Below, piece by piece: positions 58,684 to 64,000 of a stretch of DNA of 64,000 nucleotides. Both the position numbers and the translations under genes were made by a program. Numbering within the stretch: position 1 is the stretch's first letter; every line of letters begins with the position of its first letter. The notes beneath the pieces are model-generated. The model did not search any database and was not told the DNA's origin. It saw only the letters and a list, made by a program, of their open reading frames with translations. Source of the stretch: Neogemmobacter tilapiae (GTDB lineage Bacteria > Pseudomonadota > Alphaproteobacteria > Rhodobacterales > Rhodobacteraceae); NCBI RefSeq assembly GCF_014652215.1, contig NZ_BMYJ01000012.1, positions 20,426-84,425 of the forward strand, written 5' to 3'.

Positions 58684-59466
58684 TCACTCCAAGGGATAGA
58701 CCACAGGCCGACCGAACACCGGATCGGGCCGCACTTCGGCCCGAAGACCATACAGCGCCGCCACAGACGCGGGCGTCACCGCCTGTTCCGGCGGCCCTTC
58801 ACAGACCATCCGGCCTGCGTTCAAGCCCAGAATATGGTCGCAGAACCGCGCGGCAAGCGTCAGGTCATGCAGCACCATCACCACCTGCCGCCCATGATCC
58901 TGTGCCAGCCCGCGCAGCAGATGCAGCAGCCGCAACTGATGCGGCAGGTCCAGATAGGATGTCGGCTCATCCAGCAGGATCACCGGCGTTTCCTGCGCCA
59001 AGGCCATGGCGAGCCAAACCCTTTGACGTTGCCCCCCCGACAGATCGGCCAAACGCCGCTGTTCCAGCCCTGCCAGATCGGTCGCCTCCATCGCCCGCGC
59101 CATCGCTGCCCGGTCGCCTGCCGACAAGGGCATGAAAGCCCGCCGCCATGGCGTGCGGCCCTTGGCCACCAAACCCTCGACCGTCATGTCCGGCAGGCTG
59201 GCTGGTTCCTGCGGCAGAAAGGCCAAACGCCGCGCCCGTTCTTGCGGGGGCAAGGCGTTGACCGTTTGTCCCGCCAACAAAACCTCGCCCGACAAAGGCG
59301 ACAAAACCCCCGCCAGACAGCGCAGCAGCGTCGATTTGCCGCAGCCATTCGGCCCGATGATCCCTGTCACACCCCGCGCGGGAAGATCGGCATTGAAACC
59401 GTCATAGATCATCTGACGGCCCAGACGGACCTTCAGGTTCTGCACCCGGAAAAGCGGCTCACTCAT
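58684..59466 (-). CDS. Iron-siderophore ABC transporter ATPase, FecE type
   Basis: A 260-residue ATPase with Walker A (GPNGCGKSTLLR), signature (LSGGQRQRVWLAMAL), Walker B (VILLDEPTSYLD) and H-loop (VLHDLTLAARF), of the iron(III)-siderophore type. Start 59466 overlaps the permease stop by ATGA. Last gene of the leftward importer operon. Confidence 0.94.
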   Translation of the reverse strand: MSEPLFRVQNLKVRLGRQMIYDGFNADLPARGVTGIIGPNGCGKSTLLRCLAGVLSPLSGEVLLAGQTVNALPPQERARRLAFLPQEPASLPDMTVEGLVAKGRTPWRRAFMPLSAGDRAAMARAMEATDLAGLEQRRLADLSGGQRQRVWLAMALAQETPVILLDEPTSYLDLPHQLRLLHLLRGLAQDHGRQVVMVLHDLTLAARFCDHILGLNAGRMVCEGPPEQAVTPASVAALYGLRAEVRPDPVFGRPVVYPLE

Positions 59467-60407
59467 CGCATCATCCCACGTCGATCCTGCGTCAGGAAAA
59501 AGATCAGATAGGGCGCTCCGATCAGCGCCATCAAAAGCCCCGTCGGCAGGCTGACCCAAGGGGCCAACAGCCGTGCCCCCAGATCGGCCAAAACCAGCAG
59601 ACAGGCCCCCATCAGCGCAGCAGGCAAAAGGGCAGGGGGCTCGGCCCCAGTCACCGCCCTTGCCAAGGGTGCGGCGGTAAAGGCCAGAAAGCCCAAGGGC
59701 CCCACCGCCAGAACCGCCGCCCCGGTCAGCATTGCCACCAAGGCCAGCACCAACAAATTCAGCCGCGCGGGATTGATGCCCAGCGCCAGCGTCAATTCAT
59801 CCCCCAGCCACAGCGTTGAAAGCGCCCGCCCAAAGCCCAAGGTCGCCAGCAATCCCACAGCCACCGCCGCCCAAAGAAGCCCCGCCGTCGCCATATCGGC
59901 CCGCGACAATGACCCAGAAAGCCACAGCATCGCTTGCGCCACCTGCGCATCGGGTGCCCGTTGCAGCACCACCGTTGTCGCCGCCGCCGCCGTGGCCCCT
60001 ACACCGATGCCATACAACACAAAGGCCAGCGCGCCTTGCCCCCGCGCAAGCAGGCTGACCAGCGCCAGCGCCAAAGCCGCCCCCGCCACAGCCCCCCACA
60101 AGGGCGGACCACCAGCGACCAGCACCAACACATGCCCAAGACTCGCCCCCTGCACCAGCCCGATGACATCGGGCGTCGCCAAAGTGTTCCGCGTCAGCCC
60201 CTGCATCAGCGCCCCCGCCAGACCCAGTGCCATCCCCGCACCAATCGCCAGCAGCACGCGCGGCAGGCGCAGCACCTGAATCAAGAAATCATCCGGGTTC
60301 CAGAGCCCCGCCCAGACCTGCCCCGGCGACAGCCATTCCCGCCCCCCGGCCAGCGCCACATAGGCCAGCACCAGCATGGCCAGCGAAAGGATCAACACGG
60401 GCCTCAT
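59463..60407 (-). CDS. Iron-siderophore ABC transporter permease, FecD type
   Basis: A 314-residue BtuCD-type permease with about nine to ten membrane segments (GMALGLAGALMQGLTRNTLATPDVIG early; GPLGFLAFTAAPLARAVTG mid). Start 60407 overlaps the other permease stop. Together they form the membrane pore for the ferric siderophore. Confidence 0.94.
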   Translation of the reverse strand: MRPVLILSLAMLVLAYVALAGGREWLSPGQVWAGLWNPDDFLIQVLRLPRVLLAIGAGMALGLAGALMQGLTRNTLATPDVIGLVQGASLGHVLVLVAGGPPLWGAVAGAALALALVSLLARGQGALAFVLYGIGVGATAAAATTVVLQRAPDAQVAQAMLWLSGSLSRADMATAGLLWAAVAVGLLATLGFGRALSTLWLGDELTLALGINPARLNLLVLALVAMLTGAAVLAVGPLGFLAFTAAPLARAVTGAEPPALLPAALMGACLLVLADLGARLLAPWVSLPTGLLMALIGAPYLIFFLTQDRRGMMR

Positions 60408-61348
60408 CGCGCCAGCATCCTGCGCAGCACAAGGATCAGCGCGGGCCCCCCCAGCAGCGCCGTGATGATCCCCGCGTCCACTTCGCCCGGCCTTGCGATC
60501 ACCCGCCCCAAAGTGTCGGCCAAAAGCAAAAGCGCCGCCCCGCCGGGCAGCGCGAAGGCATAGGCCCAACGCAAATTCCCCCGTGCCAGACCCTGCGCCA
60601 CAAGGGGCACCAGCAGCCCCAAAAAGGCCACCGGCCCCGCAATCGCCACACTGGCTCCCGCCAGCACCGTCACATGCCCCAGCACCAGCGCCACCGTCTG
60701 CCCCGGTTTCTTGCCCAGACTGTCGCTTTGTTCCGCCCCCAAGGTCAGCAATTCCAGCCGTTCACAGCAGAGGAACCCACTGACCAAGGCCAAGCCAATC
60801 GCCAGCAAGGCCGCCGTCTCATGCCTTGGCACCATCGGTATCGCCCCCAACAGCCAGCGCAGATAGCGCGCCTGCATTTCCGCATCGGTCAGGATCAGCG
60901 CCCCCGCCAGCGACAAGCAAAGCGCCTCGATCGCCAGACCCGCCAAGGGCAGCCGCAGCGACAAGGCCGCCGTGCCGCCACTTCCCCCGGCCAAGCCCCA
61001 AAGCGCCAATCCCGCCAGTCCCGCACCCAGACTGGCCACAGCCAGAAACGCCAGCCCCCCGGCCCCCGGCCACAGATAGGCCAACACAATCGTCGCCAGC
61101 GCCGCCCCCGCGTTGACCCCCGTGATCCCCGGATCGGCCAAGGGGTTTGCCGTCAGCCGCTGCAACAACAGCCCCACCACCGCCAAAGCCGCCCCCACCG
61201 CCATTGCGCAAACACTGCGAAAGGCCCGCGCTTCGATCAGATCAGCCCAGCCCTGTTCCGCCGCGCCAAACCGCAAGGACAGCGCCAAGGCCAGCAAAAG
61301 CGCCGCGCCAAAGGCCGCCAAGATCCAAAGGGGGGAAAGTCGTGCCAT
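60404..61348 (-). CDS. Iron-siderophore ABC transporter permease, FecC type
   Basis: A 314-residue permease of the same family (LLLQRLTANPLADPGITGVNAGAAL early; GPVAFLGLLVPLVAQGL near the C-terminus). The start at 61348 is used; an in-frame ATG ten codons upstream is possible. First gene of the leftward importer unit, divergent from the binding-protein gene. Confidence 0.93.
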   Translation of the reverse strand: MARLSPLWILAAFGAALLLALALSLRFGAAEQGWADLIEARAFRSVCAMAVGAALAVVGLLLQRLTANPLADPGITGVNAGAALATIVLAYLWPGAGGLAFLAVASLGAGLAGLALWGLAGGSGGTAALSLRLPLAGLAIEALCLSLAGALILTDAEMQARYLRWLLGAIPMVPRHETAALLAIGLALVSGFLCCERLELLTLGAEQSDSLGKKPGQTVALVLGHVTVLAGASVAIAGPVAFLGLLVPLVAQGLARGNLRWAYAFALPGGAALLLLADTLGRVIARPGEVDAGIITALLGGPALILVLRRMLAR

Positions 61349-61499
61349 GCGCCATTGATCCAAAAGGGCGGCTGGCAACGGGCTGGCCTTGGCCCACTAG
61401 CGCCAAAAGCCCGGCCCCTGCAACCCTTGACTCTGCGCCGCCCCGGCGGGATGAAGCCCCGCCAAGCCCGACGCCAGGCCCCGAAATCTGGAGTGTCCC
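61349..61499. other. Divergent gap between the FecC-type permease and binding-protein genes
   Basis: A 151-base GC-rich region. It must hold promoters for both directions. I see no clear palindrome and only a loose CTTGACT that could be a -35 element. Confidence 0.4.
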
Positions 61500-62435
61500 A
61501 TGCGTCTGATCCCCCTTCTGCTCGCCCTCTGTGCAGCCCTTCCCCTGCATGCCGAACCTGTCACCATCGACCATCGCTTTGGCACGACCATCGTTGAAGC
61601 CACCCCCCAGCGCATCGTTTCCGTCGGCTATCACGAACAGGATTTTCTCTACGCCCTCGGCATCGCCCCCATCGGTGTCCATGAATGGTTCGGCGGCCAT
61701 CCCTATGCCACTTGGGAATGGGCCGAACCCGCCCGGCTGGCCTTGGGGGCCGAACCCCAGGTGCAAAGGGGGTTCGAGATTGATCTTGAATGGGTCTATC
61801 AGCAGCAGCCCGACCTGATCCTTGCCACCTTTGCGCCCATGGATCAGACCACCTATGACCAGCTTTCCCTGATAGCCCCCGTCGTGGCCCCGCCTGCCGG
61901 TTTCCCTGACTGGGGCGCCCCTTGGCAAGAAGAACTCCGCCTTATCGCCCGCGCCACCGGCCGCGCCGATCAGGGTGAGGCGATCATCGCCAAGGTCGAG
62001 GCGGATTTGCAGCGCCTCGCCGCCGCCTATCCCGCCTTTGCCGGGCGTGAGGCCGCCGTCGCCTATGTCAATGGCACCGATCTTGTGGGCTATGGCCCCG
62101 CCGATGGCTCCAACCGCCTTATGGCCGCCCTGGGCTTTGCCATCCCCCCCGAATACACCGAACTTGTCAGCGCCGCCGGAAACTTTGCCGTCAGTCTGGA
62201 ACGCATCGACCTTTTTGACCGCGATGTCATCCTTTGGCTCGCCGAATCCGAAGGCCGCGAATTGCTGGATGCCCTGCCTGCCTTTGCCGACAGCGACATG
62301 CCCAAGGCCTCTGTCTGGCTCGATGCCACCGAAACCGGCGCCATGAGCTTTCAATCCCCCCTTTCCATCCCTTGGGTTGCCGAAAAATTGGCCCCTCGCC
62401 TCGATCAGGCCCTGAAAAACCGCCCGCGGGATTGA
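61500..62435 (+). CDS. Iron-siderophore ABC transporter substrate-binding protein, FecB type
   Basis: A 311-residue periplasmic receptor with a short signal peptide (MRLIPLLLALCAALPLHA) and the class III binding-protein pattern (PQRIVSVGYHEQDFLYALGI, QQQPDLILATFAPM, LIARATGRADQGEAI, RLMAALGFAIP). The single Cys in the signal is followed by Ala-Ala, so a lipoprotein is unlikely. It delivers the ferric siderophore to the FecCDE permease and is followed by the outer-membrane receptor gene. Confidence 0.92.
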   Translation: MRLIPLLLALCAALPLHAEPVTIDHRFGTTIVEATPQRIVSVGYHEQDFLYALGIAPIGVHEWFGGHPYATWEWAEPARLALGAEPQVQRGFEIDLEWVYQQQPDLILATFAPMDQTTYDQLSLIAPVVAPPAGFPDWGAPWQEELRLIARATGRADQGEAIIAKVEADLQRLAAAYPAFAGREAAVAYVNGTDLVGYGPADGSNRLMAALGFAIPPEYTELVSAAGNFAVSLERIDLFDRDVILWLAESEGRELLDALPAFADSDMPKASVWLDATETGAMSFQSPLSIPWVAEKLAPRLDQALKNRPRD

Positions 62436-62541
62436 CACCGCCCCCGCCCTGACTAGGTTGCCGCCACCCAAGGATAGACCCCCAGGCAAAACCGGCCCGC
62501 GCCGGACCCCTCTGTTTGCACCCTTAGCCTTGGGAAATGTC

Positions 62542-64000
62542 ATGACCCCCTTCCAGCCTGCCCGTCTCCCCCATCTTCTGCTCTGCCACACCGCCCTCAT
62601 CAGCCTTTCCACCCTGCCGCTTTATGCGCAGGATGCCGAAACCACCGATCTGGCCCCCATCATCGTGCAGGAAAAGCTAGCCTATTCCGGGGCTATTGAA
62701 GGCTATCTTGCCCCCGCCACCGAAACAGGCGTCAAATCCGGCGTCCCCTTGGCCGAAGTCCCCCAGTCCATCTCTGTCGTCACCACAACCGAACTGGAAT
62801 TCCGCAAACCCCGCCAGATCGAGGATGCGATCAAATTCGTTCCCGGTATCAACGCCTCGACCTGGGGCACCGACAACCGCTATGACCAATTCTCGCTCCG
62901 CGGCTTTGACATGGGCACCGGGGCCCTCTACCGCGACGGCCTGCCGCAAAAGGCCCTGAACTTTACCGCCTTTTCCACCGATCCCTATATGATCGAACGC
63001 GTCGATGTCCTACGCGGCCCTGCCGGTGTTCTTTACGGCTCGAACGATGCCGGCGGCATGGTCAACCTTGTCACCAAACGCCCCGTCTTTGACCGCGTTG
63101 CCGAAGGCCGTCTTGGCTTTGCCAGCCATGGCACTGCCGAGGCCGCCTTTGACTGGGGCAATGTCCTGAACGCCGAAGGCACCCTTGCCGGACGTCTGAC
63201 CGGCCTTGTCCGCGACGGCGGCACCGCCGTCGACGGGGCCGAGGATGACCGCTATTTTATCGCAGGTGGTCTCACCTGGGCCCCCACCGATCAGACCTCG
63301 CTGACGATCTTGGCCCATGTCCAGAAAGACGGCAAACAGCCCCTCATCATGACCCCCGTCAATGGCGAAGACATTGATCCCGCTTGGGGAACCCTTCCTA
63401 CCGATTTCCCCTTCCGCCAGTCCGACTATAACCATTTCGACACCGAACAGGAATCCTTCGGCTGGGAACTCACCCATAAATTCGACAATGGCCTGACGCT
63501 GAACCACCGCCTGCGCTATGCCCATCAGACCACCGACTATGCCCAGTTGGACTATTCCTATGCCGATGCTGCGGGCATGTATTACTACGCCTTCCGCAAC
63601 GACGAAGACGCCAAGACCCTTGGCCTTGATACCAATCTGGAATGGAACGCCAGCTTTGGTGCCATCGAAAACACCCTGATCGCCGGGTTCGACTATCAGC
63701 GCAGCCAGAACAAGGTGACGCAATATTACGACGGCACGCTTTACACCGTCCCCTTTGCCAACCCCGCCCTCGACTTCGCCGTGACTGACCCGGCCCTTGG
63801 CTCCACCACCCGTTCGACCTATGTCGAAAAAGGCCTCTATATTCAGGACCACATGAAATTCGACGGTGGCACCACCCTCACCGCTGGTCTGCGCCAAAGC
63901 TGGTTTGAAAACCGTTCCGAAGACCTGATCGGCGGCACATCCGACAGTCAGGACGACAAGGCCCTCACCGGCATGATCGGCCTCACCCATGAATTTGCGA
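62542..64000 (+). CDS. TonB-dependent siderophore receptor (partial, runs off the window)
   Basis: An open frame from ATG 62542 that continues past the window end, at least 486 codons. It has a signal peptide ending near LYAQD and a TonB-box-like APIIVQE. The plug domain has VPQSISVVTTTEL, PGINASTWGTDNRYDQFSLRGF and VDVLRGPAGVLYGSNDAGGMVNLVTKRP-type phrases. The barrel follows with many aromatic beta-strands (YHFDTEQESFGWELTHKF and similar). It resembles FhuA/FoxA-type ferric-hydroxamate receptors, matching the local biosynthesis genes. Confidence 0.95.
   Translation, partial: MTPFQPARLPHLLLCHTALISLSTLPLYAQDAETTDLAPIIVQEKLAYSGAIEGYLAPATETGVKSGVPLAEVPQSISVVTTTELEFRKPRQIEDAIKFVPGINASTWGTDNRYDQFSLRGFDMGTGALYRDGLPQKALNFTAFSTDPYMIERVDVLRGPAGVLYGSNDAGGMVNLVTKRPVFDRVAEGRLGFASHGTAEAAFDWGNVLNAEGTLAGRLTGLVRDGGTAVDGAEDDRYFIAGGLTWAPTDQTSLTILAHVQKDGKQPLIMTPVNGEDIDPAWGTLPTDFPFRQSDYNHFDTEQESFGWELTHKFDNGLTLNHRLRYAHQTTDYAQLDYSYADAAGMYYYAFRNDEDAKTLGLDTNLEWNASFGAIENTLIAGFDYQRSQNKVTQYYDGTLYTVPFANPALDFAVTDPALGSTTRSTYVEKGLYIQDHMKFDGGTTLTAGLRQSWFENRSEDLIGGTSDSQDDKALTGMIGLTHEFA

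Overview
The window looks like chromosomal or large-replicon DNA of a Rhodobacteraceae-type alphaproteobacterium. The evidence is high GC, strongly GC3-biased codons, dense ATGA-coupled operons, many ABC and TRAP sugar or solute importers, and a GC-rich intergenic element of a kind common in that group. I see no rRNA, tRNA, CRISPR array, transposase or integrase. No gene-free stretch exceeds about 215 bases. The window opens just past the end of a leftward TRAP operon and closes inside a TonB receptor gene.

Layout. (1) 29-3121: leftward TRAP transporter (dctP, dctM, dctQ), probably for a 2-keto acid. (2) 3335-6197: two exported proteins, a vanadium haloperoxidase/PAP2-type enzyme and a CRTAC1-like beta-propeller protein. 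(3) 6255-17992: a VOC protein, a LacI regulator and a deoxy-sugar locus. The locus has a lactonase, a GntR regulator, a zinc dehydrogenase, a ribose-type ABC importer, two SDRs, a UxaA-type dehydratase and a fumarylacetoacetase-like hydrolase. Together these fit a non-phosphorylating L-fucose (or L-galactose/D-arabinose) route ending in pyruvate plus a hydroxy acid. (4) 18093-24615: a polyamine-type ABC importer with an aminoaldehyde dehydrogenase and a LysR regulator, arranged like ydcSTUV-patD. (5) 24706-41087: two further carbohydrate importers (MalFGK-like and RbsABC-like) with a GH2 hydrolase, a GH51 arabinofuranosidase, a sugar isomerase, two LacI regulators and an ArsR-type regulator fused to a predicted sensor domain. 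(6) 41266-44440: divergent katG and oxyR.

(7) 44523-48750: a compact module of two zinc-ribbon DUF4178 proteins, a 52-residue membrane peptide, a DUF350 membrane protein, a membrane-anchored aminopropyltransferase and, convergently, an AdoMet decarboxylase. Its function is not established and it is the best candidate here for a poorly described system. (8) 48863 to the end: a siderophore locus with phosphopantetheinyl transferase, ECF sigma factor, N-hydroxylase, IucB-like acyltransferase, esterase, a cystathionine-lyase-like enzyme, MbtH, a one-module NRPS ending in a thioesterase, a FecBCDE-type importer and a TonB receptor. The gene set suggests an ester-linked hydroxamate built by repeated use of one NRPS module.

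Regulatory structure is visible in several places. There is a perfect LacI-type operator inside a promoter at 37492-37522, a 9+9 bp operator before the GH51 gene that is partly shared with the neighbouring ABC operon, and nested palindromes in the divergent siderophore promoter. There are clear Rho-independent terminators at 18070, 24649 and 41106, and strong stem-loops next to each ABC binding-protein gene. A dispersed GC-rich palindromic repeat occurs three times.
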